Notes: generated by a model not told the origin, from the sequence alone. Positions 1-6,450 are shown, counted from the first letter of the stretch. The stretch is DNA of 10,337 bases from Candidatus Vogelbacteria bacterium CG10_big_fil_rev_8_21_14_0_10_51_16 (GCA_002774795.1 PCYI01000015.1:1-10337), one strand, 5' to 3'. Numbers and translations are program-made.

Positions 1-1
1 C

Positions 2-76
2 GACAAGCTTGTGGCTCTGAAATATGATATCTTAGAAACTAACCGACGCACCGGAGGAGCAGAGCTACTACACTGA
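2..76 (+). CDS. possible 3' end of an upstream gene (partial)
   Basis: An open stretch of 24 codons enters from the left edge and ends at a TGA at 74-76; the last residues read GGAELLH. The other two forward frames close within the first 30 bases. Stops occur in all frames soon after 76, so this could be the C-terminus of a gene starting outside the window. I recognise no family, and an open run this short can arise by chance. Confidence 0.25.
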   Translation, partial: DKLVALKYDILETNRRTGGAELLH

Positions 77-155
77 TGTTTTAATTTGAGCTATTAAGTG
101 GTTACTTGGTAGCAGTGTTACTCAAGCTAAAGTTTAGAATTCTACCTCACCCCAG

Positions 156-177
156 CCCTCTCCTGTCCAGGAGAGGG
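156..177. repeat. short perfect palindrome 3' of comF
   Basis: CCCTCTCCTG (156-165) and CAGGAGAGGG (168-177) form a perfect 10-bp stem with a 2-base loop, preceded by CTCACCCCAG. This resembles REP-like intergenic palindromes found in many bacteria. It lies about 75 bases beyond the comF stop on the minus strand. No T-run follows on either strand, so it is not a classical terminator, though it could protect a 3' end. The rest of 77-252 shows nothing recognisable. Confidence 0.6.
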
Positions 178-252
178 GGAAATGCGTAATTGCATGATTC
201 GTAATGTGTGGAGAGGTGTGTTCACAAAGATGCGGCCTTTACAAATCGGCAG

Positions 253-948
253 TCAGTGGGCGACGGAAAGGCCGAGGAGTTTTCGGGCGCCGGCTTTTTT
301 GACTACGCGCATGGCTTCGCGCATGGTGGCACCGGTGGTAACGACGTCGTCTATTATTATACAGTTACGTTTTTTGATGCGGGCGGGATCGTGAACACCA
401 AATGAGCCACGCGGATTGACCAGGCGCTTTCGCCTGTCTTTTATCTTCACCTGCGACTCCGTCTCACATTTTTTATAAAGGACATCGGTGTCCAATATGA
501 ACAGATTAGGTGGAGTCTTGGCGACTATGGCTTGTCCTAGAAGCGTGGCTTGGTTGTAGCCTCGTGTCCTATATCGCTTGGAAGAAAGCGGGATAGGTAG
601 AAGGAGCCACGGTTCCTCATAGCTCAAGCCATCAAAGAGAGCTTCTTCAGAGGAAAGCTCGAGGAGATGTTCTGCAAGGAGGCCTCCAAAAATACCGGCC
701 AGTGCCTTGCTGTTTTTGTATTTGAGCATCTTGACGGCCGGTTTGATGCGTCGATCGTGATACTGAAAAAGCGAGAAGATGCGAGGGTGTGGAGTCTCTT
801 CCGCGCGCGCGGCCGCTCCAGTACAGTCAGCACAAAGTAAGATGCCTCGCGTCTTGCAGCCGACACAGTATTCCGGAAAGAGTATATCGTAGAGGAGAGT
901 TCTCGCCGAGAGAAACTTTTCGGATATGGCGCGGGTGGAGAAAATCAT
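253..948 (-). CDS. comF: ComF family phosphoribosyltransferase
   Basis: This is a 231-residue protein of the ComF/GntX type, the usual length for the family. An N-terminal zinc-ribbon-like CxxC pair is visible (C28, C31 and C39, C42), followed by a type I phosphoribosyltransferase fold. The family motif RGYNQA is at 129-134. The PRPP-binding loop IIIDDVVTTGAT is at 197-208, with the acidic pair D200-D201. ComF proteins are linked to natural transformation, where DNA enters through the competence machinery; the exact substrate is unsettled. The gene is cytosolic and divergent from the type IV pilus operon, which fits a role in DNA uptake but does not prove it. The ATG at 946-948 has a weak AGGT four bases upstream, the nearest thing to a Shine-Dalgarno sequence before any gene here. 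Confidence 0.93.
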   Translation of the reverse strand: MIFSTRAISEKFLSARTLLYDILFPEYCVGCKTRGILLCADCTGAAARAEETPHPRIFSLFQYHDRRIKPAVKMLKYKNSKALAGIFGGLLAEHLLELSSEEALFDGLSYEEPWLLLPIPLSSKRYRTRGYNQATLLGQAIVAKTPPNLFILDTDVLYKKCETESQVKIKDRRKRLVNPRGSFGVHDPARIKKRNCIIIDDVVTTGATMREAMRVVKKAGARKLLGLSVAH

Positions 949-955
949 TACCTGT

Positions 956-961
956 ATTTTA
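956..961 (-). promoter_or_regulatory. possible -10 element for comF
   Basis: Read on the minus strand, 961-956 is TAAAAT, five of six matches to TATAAT. It lies about 8 bases before the comF ATG and would give a nearly leaderless transcript. The best -35 candidate, ATGGCA about 18 bases upstream, is weak. Confidence 0.25.
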
Positions 962-985
962 ATGTATTGAAGGTCTTGTTGCCAT

Positions 986-1034
986 TGGTGGCAGGGTGGC
1001 AGGTGGAAAGTAGCAGATGGTAGGTGGTAGGTAA
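986..1034. repeat. heptad array 1 (TGGNNNN/TAGNNNN type)
   Basis: Six or seven degenerate 7-bp units occur in register, including TGGCAGG (989-995 and 997-1003), TAGCAGA (1011-1017) and TGGTAGG (1018-1024 and 1025-1031), with one extra base between the first two. It lies in the divergent comF/pilM gap. Only one arm is present; I see no matching inverted arm in this gap. The units match those of array 2. Confidence 0.75.
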
Positions 1035-1091
1035 TCGAAAATTTGGAGTTTTGTGCCCTTTGTGTTTTGTGTTTTCTGCACTTAAGTCACT

Positions 1092-1100
1092 TGTGGATAA
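1092..1100 (-). promoter_or_regulatory. DnaA-box-like 9-mer
   Basis: TGTGGATAA here is the exact complement of the consensus DnaA box TTATCCACA. It lies about 40 bases upstream of the candidate pilM promoter. One perfect 9-mer in 10 kb can occur by chance, and no cluster marks an origin. Confidence 0.25.
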
Positions 1101-1137
1101 ATATCCCCTTTTTTGTGGCGCTTGTCGCGCGTGGCTG

Positions 1138-1146
1138 TGATATACT
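1138..1146 (+). promoter_or_regulatory. candidate extended -10 promoter for pilM operon
   Basis: TGATATACT is an extended -10 (TGn followed by TATACT, five of six matches to TATAAT), 72 bases upstream of the pilM ATG. There is no good -35 at 17 bases, which extended -10 promoters tolerate. The predicted leader is about 65 bases. It is the best candidate for driving the pil operon. Confidence 0.4.
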
Positions 1147-1217
1147 TTTATTGAATCATCGTAAGGTCTTGTTGTCGAATAACAACTCGACAATAATACC
1201 GGTGCCGCAGACACGTT

Positions 1218-2348
1218 ATGCAAAATCCTTTTTCGAAGATGCCATCTTTTCGTTCGCTAGGTCTTTTCCAAAAACAGAGTAAGAGTGTTGTTGGTATAGA
1301 CATCGGCGCGTCGTCCGTGAAGGTGGTGCAGGTGAGGCGCGACCAAGGGAAGGCTGTGCTTGAGACGTATGGAGAACTTGCTCTTGGGCCGTATGCCGGT
1401 GCGGAGATTGGCCAGGCAGTGCAGGTGCCGACCGCTAAGCTTGCCGAAGCCTTGACTGACCTCTTTCGTGAATCATCGGTAAACACGAAGCGCGCCGCTT
1501 TGTCCATCCCTTTGCGCTCAAGCTTCATCACTCTCATCGAAATACCGGCCACCGAGGAAAACCTTGTGAATCAGATGGTGCCGATTGAGGCGCGTAAGTA
1601 CGTGCCGGTGCCTATCGCCGAGGTTGCTCTCGACTGGTGGATTTTGCCGAAGCCGGAGACGGAAGGAGCCACTGATTCAGGAGAGTCTACGGCGGCTCCC
1701 TCAAAAGGTGTCGAGGTACTGCTCGTTGCCATTCACAACTCTGTGCTCTCTCAATACCAAGAGTTGGTGACCAAGAGCGAGCTTACTTCGGGCCCGTTTG
1801 AGATTGAGATGTTTAGCGCGGTGCGGGCTATTGTCGGGCACGAGCTTTTGCCGGTGATGGTGCTTGATTGCGGGGCGGGGACAACGAAGGTTTCCATTGT
1901 CGACTTCGGTGTTGTAAAGGTGTCTCAAACTATCAGTAGAGGTGCCCAAGACATGACGCTCGCGCTCTCGAAGTCGATGCAGATTCCCTTCGCGAAAGCG
2001 GAGGAGATCAAGAGGCAGGTGGGGCTCATTGGTACAGGTGATGGTGACGTGGTCTCTATCGTAAACCCGATCTTAGAGTACATCTTTTTTGAGGCGAACC
2101 AAGTTTTGGTTAACTATCAAAAAAAGTACCGGCGCTCCGTCGCTAAAGTAATATTGATCGGTTCGGGGAGCCTGCTTCAAGGTTTGGCAGATATTGCAAA
2201 GAAGAGTTTTGAGGTTGAGGTAGAATACGGCGATCCTTTTCAGAAGGTTGAGGCACCCGCATTTTTGGAAGGAGTGCTTCGGGATGCGGGCCCGACGTTT
2301 GCTGTCGCTATCGGGTCTGCTCTGAGGGCGATACAGGAGGATGCGTAG
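1218..2348 (+). CDS. pilM: PilM, actin-like type IV pilus assembly ATPase
   Basis: This is a 376-residue protein of the PilM/FtsA actin-like ATPase family, of usual length. Phosphate-1 motif VVGIDIGASSVKVV begins at residue 24. Phosphate-2 motif VMVLDCGAGTTK is at about 213-224. The adenosine-binding segment with IGSGSLLQGL starts at about 314. PilM sits on the cytoplasmic face and binds the short N-terminal tail of PilN, tying the PilN/PilO membrane complex to the motor. It is the first gene of the plus-strand block, with 23 bases before pilN. No Shine-Dalgarno sequence precedes the ATG; this start places the first nucleotide-binding motif about 24 residues in, as is usual. An ATG at residue 8 is a possible alternative. 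Identification as PilM rather than FtsA rests on the pilN, pilO and pilB neighbours. Confidence 0.93.
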   Translation: MQNPFSKMPSFRSLGLFQKQSKSVVGIDIGASSVKVVQVRRDQGKAVLETYGELALGPYAGAEIGQAVQVPTAKLAEALTDLFRESSVNTKRAALSIPLRSSFITLIEIPATEENLVNQMVPIEARKYVPVPIAEVALDWWILPKPETEGATDSGESTAAPSKGVEVLLVAIHNSVLSQYQELVTKSELTSGPFEIEMFSAVRAIVGHELLPVMVLDCGAGTTKVSIVDFGVVKVSQTISRGAQDMTLALSKSMQIPFAKAEEIKRQVGLIGTGDGDVVSIVNPILEYIFFEANQVLVNYQKKYRRSVAKVILIGSGSLLQGLADIAKKSFEVEVEYGDPFQKVEAPAFLEGVLRDAGPTFAVAIGSALRAIQEDA

Positions 2349-2371
2349 ATTTACATTTTCCATTTCTTATC

Positions 2372-3013
2372 ATGGCAGAAATCCAAACATCATTTATACC
2401 AAAGAAGTCGCTCGGGTCCGGTGGGGGCCCGGCAAGGGCGGGAGCAAAGCCCGTGGGACTATTGCTTTTGCTCTCAATCCTCATTTTTCTAACGGCCGCC
2501 CTGGTGCATGGAGGTGCTTTTCTTTATGAAAAACAACTTCAGAGCTCAATTGCCGGAAAAAAAGAGCAGTTGAGTAGGGCGGAAGAGGCCTTTGACCCCG
2601 GTTTTTTAGAGCTCCTTGATCGCCTCGCCACCAAGATAAACATCTTACAAGGGCCACCTGGCTCGACCGCAGGGGGTCTTTTGGGACGACACGTCTCTCT
2701 AATTCCTTTCTTGAACTACCTGGAGCGGACCACCTTGCCGACAGTGCGCTTTCGTACCTTTAGGCTTGTCGCATTGCCCGGAGGTATGGCCGATTTAAAA
2801 ATGACCGGCCTGGCGGAAAACTATAGCTCGGTGGCTCTGCAGTCTGCCGAGTATACTCGTCGAGACAGCCCGCAGTATTATCGTGATATTGTCTTTACCG
2901 ACCTCAACTTAGACCAGCTCGGGAAGGTTACGTTTAACTTCAGCGCCTCCGTAGACCCGTTTCTGCTTTCATATCATGAGGCGGTTAAGTTTGCGAATCA
3001 GACTAATATATGA
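2372..3013 (+). CDS. pilN: PilN-like type IV pilus assembly membrane protein
   Basis: The 213-residue protein has a short cytoplasmic N-terminal tail containing TSFIPKKS (6-13), a Gly/Ala-rich linker, one transmembrane helix at about 28-51, a short charged helical segment, and an extracytoplasmic domain to the end. This is PilN topology: the N-terminal tail docks on PilM and the outer domain pairs with PilO. The N-terminal motif is not the INLLP of proteobacterial PilN, so the call leans on topology and on its place between pilM and pilO. Its TGA overlaps the pilO ATG by four bases (ATGA), suggesting translational coupling and matched amounts. The ATG lacks a Shine-Dalgarno sequence. An ATG at 2341 in another frame lacks the membrane helix and was rejected. 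Confidence 0.85.
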   Translation: MAEIQTSFIPKKSLGSGGGPARAGAKPVGLLLLLSILIFLTAALVHGGAFLYEKQLQSSIAGKKEQLSRAEEAFDPGFLELLDRLATKINILQGPPGSTAGGLLGRHVSLIPFLNYLERTTLPTVRFRTFRLVALPGGMADLKMTGLAENYSSVALQSAEYTRRDSPQYYRDIVFTDLNLDQLGKVTFNFSASVDPFLLSYHEAVKFANQTNI

Positions 3014-3546
3014 CAAGGTATCTCCTCCCTATTTTTTTAGTAGTCGTCTCTTTTGGCCTATTTTTCGGCTTTACTTCACCAGTACTAACCGATATTGAAA
3101 ATGCCCGAGCAAAGTCGGCCGAGCTTGAGTCCGCGCTCGCAAATGATCGCGACCTTCAGACTATTCGCTCGGAGAAGCTCGGTGTTTATAATAGTTTTAG
3201 CGATGAAGAGCTGGGGAGAATTGATAAGGCTTTACCCAATAGTGTCGATAATGTCCGCTTGATTATTGATATCGACAACCTTGCGTCAAAGTATAATATG
3301 GCGGTGAAGAATGCGAAAATCAAGACTGACGAGCGAGGACAGGAGACGATCGGAGCTGACACGCGTGGATACGGTACTGTGACCCTGGCTTTTTCGGTAA
3401 CCGGTTCTTATAACGATATGCGCTTTTTCTTGCGCGATCTCGAGACGAGCTTACGCCTGGTTGATGTCACCTCTCTTTCTTTTAGCGCTTCCGAACAAGA
3501 CCTAAACGACTATGCGATTGAGGTGCAGACCTATTGGCTGAAGTAA
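3010..3546 (+). CDS. pilO: PilO-like type IV pilus assembly membrane protein
   Basis: The 178-residue protein has one N-terminal transmembrane helix (about 4-21), a charged coiled-coil-like segment (about 26-58), then the PilO-type ferredoxin-like domain. The family signature is clear at 75-92: LPNS, then NVRLIIDIDNLA. Late strands include TLAFSVTGSYNDMRFFLRDLE, a typical PilO pattern. PilO forms heterodimers with PilN in the membrane and helps couple the cytoplasmic motor to the platform. Start and stop overlap with pilN by four bases. Downstream the tight spacing of pilM-pilN-pilO ends, and a 182-base gap filled with heptad repeats separates it from the next gene. Confidence 0.9.
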   Translation: MTRYLLPIFLVVVSFGLFFGFTSPVLTDIENARAKSAELESALANDRDLQTIRSEKLGVYNSFSDEELGRIDKALPNSVDNVRLIIDIDNLASKYNMAVKNAKIKTDERGQETIGADTRGYGTVTLAFSVTGSYNDMRFFLRDLETSLRLVDVTSLSFSASEQDLNDYAIEVQTYWLK

Positions 3547-3547
3547 C

Positions 3548-3728
3548 AATTGGCAGATAGCAGGTAGCAGATGGTAGATAGCAATACGTAATACATGCGC
3601 GAATTTTACCTACAACCATTATTTGTGCCATCTGACATCTGCCACCCCCGACGCTCGCCTGAGCGAGGTCGGGGCCCCGACCAAAGCGTCGGGGTTGCCG
3701 TCTACCATCTACCAACTGCTAACCAATT
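3548..3728. repeat. heptad array 2: inverted arms between pilO and the next gene
   Basis: The left arm (3551-3585) holds five units in register, such as TGGCAGA, TAGCAGG and TGGTAGA. The right arm (3626-3646 and 3696-3723) holds complementary units such as TGCCATC, TACCATC and TGCTAAC. The element begins AATTGG and ends CCAATT, so the ends are inverted. A 40-base unique spacer (3586-3625) separates the arms, and a 60-bp palindromic element interrupts the right arm. The last base abuts the ATG at 3729. No Shine-Dalgarno sequence is present. Confidence 0.8.
3640..3699. repeat. 60-bp multi-hairpin repeat, copy A
   Basis: The outer stem is CCCCGACGCT (3646-3655) with AGCGTCGGGG (3685-3694). Inside lie a CTCGC/GCGAG hairpin (3654-3667) and the perfect palindrome GGTCGGGGCCCCGACC (3667-3682). 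The shape is cloverleaf-like, but I see no tRNA features. A second copy at 9038-9097 matches at 56 of 60 positions by eye. Confidence 0.9.
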
Positions 3729-4184
3729 ATGAACACTCGCACATACATACTTATCGGAATTCTTGGAGTCGTACTGCTAATTGCGGCTTATGTTTACCTT
3801 GGTCCTGATAAGAGCTCACCTGCGACAGGCGAACCGGGCCTCGCCACGAGAGGGTCTTCGGTAAGTGTCGGCCCTGAAACTGTCGCCGGCCAGAAGTTTT
3901 TGTCTACGCTTCTGCGTTTGCAGGATTTAAACATTACTCGCGACTTGTTTGATAATCCCACTTTCCAAACCCTTCGCGACTACACGGTCGCTCTTGAGCC
4001 CCAACAGGCTGGTCGCTCGAACCCTTTCGCTCCTATTGGAGTGGGAGGGGTTTATACGCCACCGCTCTCGGAGCAGAATAATGGAACGACGGCCAGCGCG
4101 AACGAGCAAGGAGGCGGAGCTGCAGCAGTTGGTAATGCCGGCGCAAGCGAAAACACGCAAACCCAAGCAGGAAGCGGGTTTTAG
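3729..4184 (+). CDS. small anchored protein in the pilP position, unknown function
   Basis: The 151-residue protein has an N-terminal hydrophobic helix (about 6-24) and then an exported region. Residues 53-90 form a compact helical segment (KFLSTLLRLQDLNI onward). The motif GRSNPFAP is at 95-102. From about 104 the tail is Gly/Ala/Asn/Gln/Thr-rich and looks disordered. There is no lipobox cysteine, so it is not a standard PilP lipoprotein, but it follows pilO directly, where pilP sits in diderm bacteria. I infer a T4P accessory protein working with PilN/PilO outside the membrane; no enzyme motif is visible. The ATG at 3729 follows directly on heptad array 2. The TAG stop (4182-4184) is 39 bases before the preferred pilB start. 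Confidence 0.8.
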   Translation: MNTRTYILIGILGVVLLIAAYVYLGPDKSSPATGEPGLATRGSSVSVGPETVAGQKFLSTLLRLQDLNITRDLFDNPTFQTLRDYTVALEPQQAGRSNPFAPIGVGGVYTPPLSEQNNGTTASANEQGGGAAAVGNAGASENTQTQAGSGF

Positions 4185-4192
4185 GTGGATGT

Positions 4193-4220
4193 TGCCACCT
4201 GCCATTTGCTACCTGCCAAC
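4193..4220 (+). repeat. heptad array 3 (NNNNCYA type), abutting pilB
   Basis: Four units in register run from TGCCACC (4193-4199) to TGCCAAC (4214-4220), with TGCCATT and TGCTACC between. They end three bases before the ATG at 4224. Only the right-arm type is present. An in-frame GTG at 4185 would translate the array into pilB, but this looks less likely than the ATG. Confidence 0.75.
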
Positions 4221-4223
4221 TCT

Positions 4224-5801
4224 ATGTCTACCGTTCAACAATCCCCAAACGCTATCCCCGCGAAGACGATCACCGACTTTAAGATTCCCTTCGAGACGCT
4301 CAAATATGTCCCCGAGGAGACGGCCACTCACTATCGTTTTTTACCTCTTTCTCTTACCGATGGAGTGCTTGAGCTTGGTTTTGTCTTACCTCAAGACATT
4401 GATGCCCGTGGGGCGGCCGCCTTTATTGCCTCCAAACACGCTCTTCCTTATAAGATTTTTACCATAAGTGAGGCAGACTTCACCAAGCTTTTACAAAACT
4501 ACAAAGGCCTCGCGGGAGAGATAGATACCGCTCTCGGTCAGTTTGACACCGAGCTTGCTGAGCGCGACAAGGCGGCCAAGGAGCTCCAGGAAAGCATCTC
4601 CCAAAAGGGTAAGGTGGATATCATCGAGGACGCGCCAGTCTCAAAGATTGTCGCAGTCATCATTCAACATGCCACCGAGGGGAATGCTTCTGATGTTCAC
4701 GTGGAGCCATTGGCCAACCGCATACGTGTTCGTTTCCGAGTGGATGGCGAGATGCACACCAGCCTTTTTTTACCAAAAGCTGTGCACGATGCCGTTGTTG
4801 CTCGCATTAAAATCCTCGCCAACATCAAACTGGACGAAAAGCGCAAGCCACAAGACGGCCGTTTTTCGGCCACCATAGAAGGTCGCTCGGTGGACTTCCG
4901 CGTCTCTACCATGCCCACTTTTTTCGGTGAAAAGGTGGTGATGCGTATTCTCGACCAAGATCGCGGAGTGAAGTCGCTCGACCAGATGGGAATGAATAAG
5001 GCCACTTTTGATATTGTAAAGCGCAACCTCGCCAAGCCCTATGGGATCATTCTTATCACCGGGCCGACTGGATCGGGAAAATCAACCACCCTCTACTCGA
5101 TGTTAAATACGCTAGATAAAGAGGGATTAAACATCGTCTCTCTGGAAGACCCGGTTGAGTATAATATCGAGGGCATCAATCAGTCACAAGTGAGACCAGA
5201 GATCGAGTACACTTTTGCGTCTGGGTTGCGCTCTATTCTCCGCCAAGACCCGGATGTTATCATGGTCGGAGAGATCCGCGATAAGGAGACCGCTCAGCTC
5301 GCCATCCAGGCCGCCTTGACCGGCCACCTGGTCCTCTCCACTTTGCACACCAACACCGCCATTGGAGCCATTTCGCGTCTTGTGGATATGGGAGTCGACC
5401 CATACTTAATCGCCCCTACCCTACTTCTTTCTCTTGGGCAACGCTTGGCCCGCAAACTTTGTGATGTAAAGGAGGCGGTACCTATCGACGAAGCCACCTC
5501 TGCTATGATTGAAAAACAGTTTGCCGACCTTCCCCCGACCATTCGAGACGGTATTTTGGCGCAGAAGACAGTCTATCGACCAAAGGCTTCACCCACCTGT
5601 GCTTCCGGAGTGCGTGGTCGCGTGGGAGTGTTTGAGACTCTCGAGATCGACGCCGAGCTTGAGGGAGTTATTTTGAAAACGCCTCAGGACATCGAGCTCT
5701 ATAAGGTGGCTCGTAAAAAAGGGATGATTACTCTGCGCGAGGATGCTATTTTGAAGTCGATGCAGGGGTTGATTCCATTTGAAGAAGCGATGCAATTTTG
5801 A
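4224..5801 (+). CDS. pilB: PilB, type IV pilus extension ATPase (GspE family)
   Basis: The 525-residue protein opens with a GspE/MshE-type N-terminal domain (about 15-100) and continues into a hexameric secretion ATPase. Walker A GPTGSGKSTT is at 280-289, Walker B DVIMVGEIRD at 344-353 with catalytic E350, and the His box TGHLVLSTLHTN at 366-377. PilB hydrolyses ATP under the membrane to drive PilC and add pilins to the growing fibre. Oddly, the C-terminal zinc motif, normally four cysteines, keeps only C413 (in CDVK) and C459 (in PTCASG). I chose the ATG at 4224 because it precedes the conserved N-domain; the GTG at 4185 would add 13 residues encoded largely by a repeat array. A hairpin surrounds the TGA stop. 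Confidence 0.95.
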   Translation: MSTVQQSPNAIPAKTITDFKIPFETLKYVPEETATHYRFLPLSLTDGVLELGFVLPQDIDARGAAAFIASKHALPYKIFTISEADFTKLLQNYKGLAGEIDTALGQFDTELAERDKAAKELQESISQKGKVDIIEDAPVSKIVAVIIQHATEGNASDVHVEPLANRIRVRFRVDGEMHTSLFLPKAVHDAVVARIKILANIKLDEKRKPQDGRFSATIEGRSVDFRVSTMPTFFGEKVVMRILDQDRGVKSLDQMGMNKATFDIVKRNLAKPYGIILITGPTGSGKSTTLYSMLNTLDKEGLNIVSLEDPVEYNIEGINQSQVRPEIEYTFASGLRSILRQDPDVIMVGEIRDKETAQLAIQAALTGHLVLSTLHTNTAIGAISRLVDMGVDPYLIAPTLLLSLGQRLARKLCDVKEAVPIDEATSAMIEKQFADLPPTIRDGILAQKTVYRPKASPTCASGVRGRVGVFETLEIDAELEGVILKTPQDIELYKVARKKGMITLREDAILKSMQGLIPFEEAMQF

Positions 5802-5818
5802 GCAAAGCTCAAAATTGC
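5792..5818. other. perfect hairpin spanning the pilB stop codon
   Basis: GCAATTTTGAGC (5792-5803) and GCTCAAAATTGC (5807-5818) form a perfect 12-bp stem with an AAA loop. The pilB TGA (5799-5801) lies inside the left arm. No T-run follows, so it is not a standard terminator. It could stabilise the 3' end of the pilB message or cause partial attenuation; that is inference. Confidence 0.7.
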
Positions 5819-5819
5819 C

Positions 5820-5893
5820 GAGTCACGAGTCATGAGTCATGAGCTATGAATGATACACTTGGTCTACTCGTAACTCGCACCTCGTTACTCATG
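5820..5893. repeat. heptad array 4: inverted arms between pilB and the receiver gene
   Basis: The left arm (5820-5854) has five units in register, from GAGTCAC through GAGTCAT to GAATGAT. The right arm (5866-5893) has complementary units ACTCGTA, ACTCGCA, CCTCGTT and ACTCATG. An 11-base spacer separates them. The unit family differs from the other gaps, but period and arrangement are the same. About 54 bases of AT-rich sequence follow before the next ATG, with a TATACT at 5935-5940 that could be a -10 element, though no matching -35 is seen. Confidence 0.8.
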
Positions 5894-5947
5894 TCTCTCA
5901 TAAATACCCACAGGTAATTCTCTTTACTCTACTATATACTAATTACT

Positions 5948-6352
5948 ATGGCTGACACTCCCGCCCCCATAAAGCCCCGCATTTATATCATCGACGACGA
6001 TAAGTTTTTGCTCGATATGTACGGGCTCAAGTTTACCGACTCCGGCTTTGATGTCACGCCCATGACCGATGCCAGTGAGGCTTTGGTCGCCCTCGGCAAG
6101 GAGACGAAGATTGACGCTATTCTTCTCGACATTGTGATGCCGGGGATAGACGGCTTCGCCTTTCTTGAAGCCTTCAAGAAGATGCCCATCGCGACACAGA
6201 CGACGGTTATTATCCTATCTAATCTCGGCCAGAAGGAAGACATAGAAAAAGGTCTAAAGCTTGGTGCCGATGGCTATATTGTGAAAGCGAGCTCCACTCC
6301 TTCTGAGGTGGTGGAAAAGGTGAAGACTATTATGGGAGAGCACGCGCACTAG
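5948..6352 (+). CDS. stand-alone CheY-like response regulator receiver
   Basis: The 134 residues make up one REC domain with no output domain. The acidic triad D16-D17-D18 follows the first strand (RIYIIDDD). The phosphoacceptor is D61 in ILLDIVMPGIDG, the switch Ser is S91 in VIILSN, and the conserved Lys is K113 in GYIVKA, so it should be phosphorylatable. In other T4P systems single-domain receivers (PilG and PilH) control extension and retraction. Its position between the extension and retraction ATPase genes suggests a similar role, which is inference. No histidine kinase is in the window. The ATG has no Shine-Dalgarno sequence. The stop TAG is also the first unit of heptad array 5. Confidence 0.92.
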   Translation: MADTPAPIKPRIYIIDDDKFLLDMYGLKFTDSGFDVTPMTDASEALVALGKETKIDAILLDIVMPGIDGFAFLEAFKKMPIATQTTVIILSNLGQKEDIEKGLKLGADGYIVKASSTPSEVVEKVKTIMGEHAH

Positions 6353-6371
6353 GCCACAGGCCGTAGTGCGC
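6344..6371. other. hairpin spanning the receiver gene stop codon
   Basis: GCGCACTA (6344-6351) pairs with TAGTGCGC (6364-6371). Inside, GGCC pairs with GGCC across an ACA loop, leaving one bulged G. The TAG stop (6350-6352) lies in the left arm. The layout matches the hairpin over the pilB stop, with unrelated sequence. No T-run follows. Confidence 0.6.
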
Positions 6372-6449
6372 AGGGTATAGTTCACTACGCCCTACGCCCT
6401 GATGCGCCCTACGGCCTAACGCGATTGCGCTACAAGCTACAAGCTAAAT
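6350..6449. repeat. heptad array 5: inverted arms between the receiver gene and pilT
   Basis: Units run in register from the stop codon itself: TAGGCCA (6350-6356), CAGGCCG, TAGTGCG, CAGGGTA and TAGTTCA. The type then switches to CTACGCC (6385-6391 and 6392-6398), a 10-base unit, and CTACGGC. A second short run has GCTACAA twice and GCTAAAT (6429-6449), ending one base before the pilT ATG. The outer TAGGCCGTAG-like and CTACGGCCTA ends are inverted. No Shine-Dalgarno sequence is present. Confidence 0.8.
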
Positions 6450-6450
6450 C

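Noticed and set aside
156..177. Intrinsic terminator for comF
   Set aside because: The stem is good but neither strand has a T-run after it, so it is listed only as a palindrome.
1092..1100. Chromosomal origin suggested by a perfect DnaA box
   Set aside because: Only a single perfect box is present, without a cluster, an AT-rich unwinding region or dnaA/dnaN nearby.
1148..1552. 134-codon minus-strand open frame over the pilM 5' region
   Set aside because: It overlaps the clear actin-like phosphate-1 motif of pilM on the other strand and has no recognisable features.
3640..3699. tRNA or other structured RNA gene from the cloverleaf-like fold
   Set aside because: There is no T-loop GTTC-type sequence, anticodon-arm layout or CCA end. 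The same sequence also occurs inside a pilin frame, which fits a repeat better than an RNA gene.
4185..4223. GTG at 4185 as the pilB start
   Set aside because: The extra 13 residues are mostly encoded by the TGCC heptad array and precede the conserved N-domain; the ATG at 4224 fits the family better. Not fully excluded.
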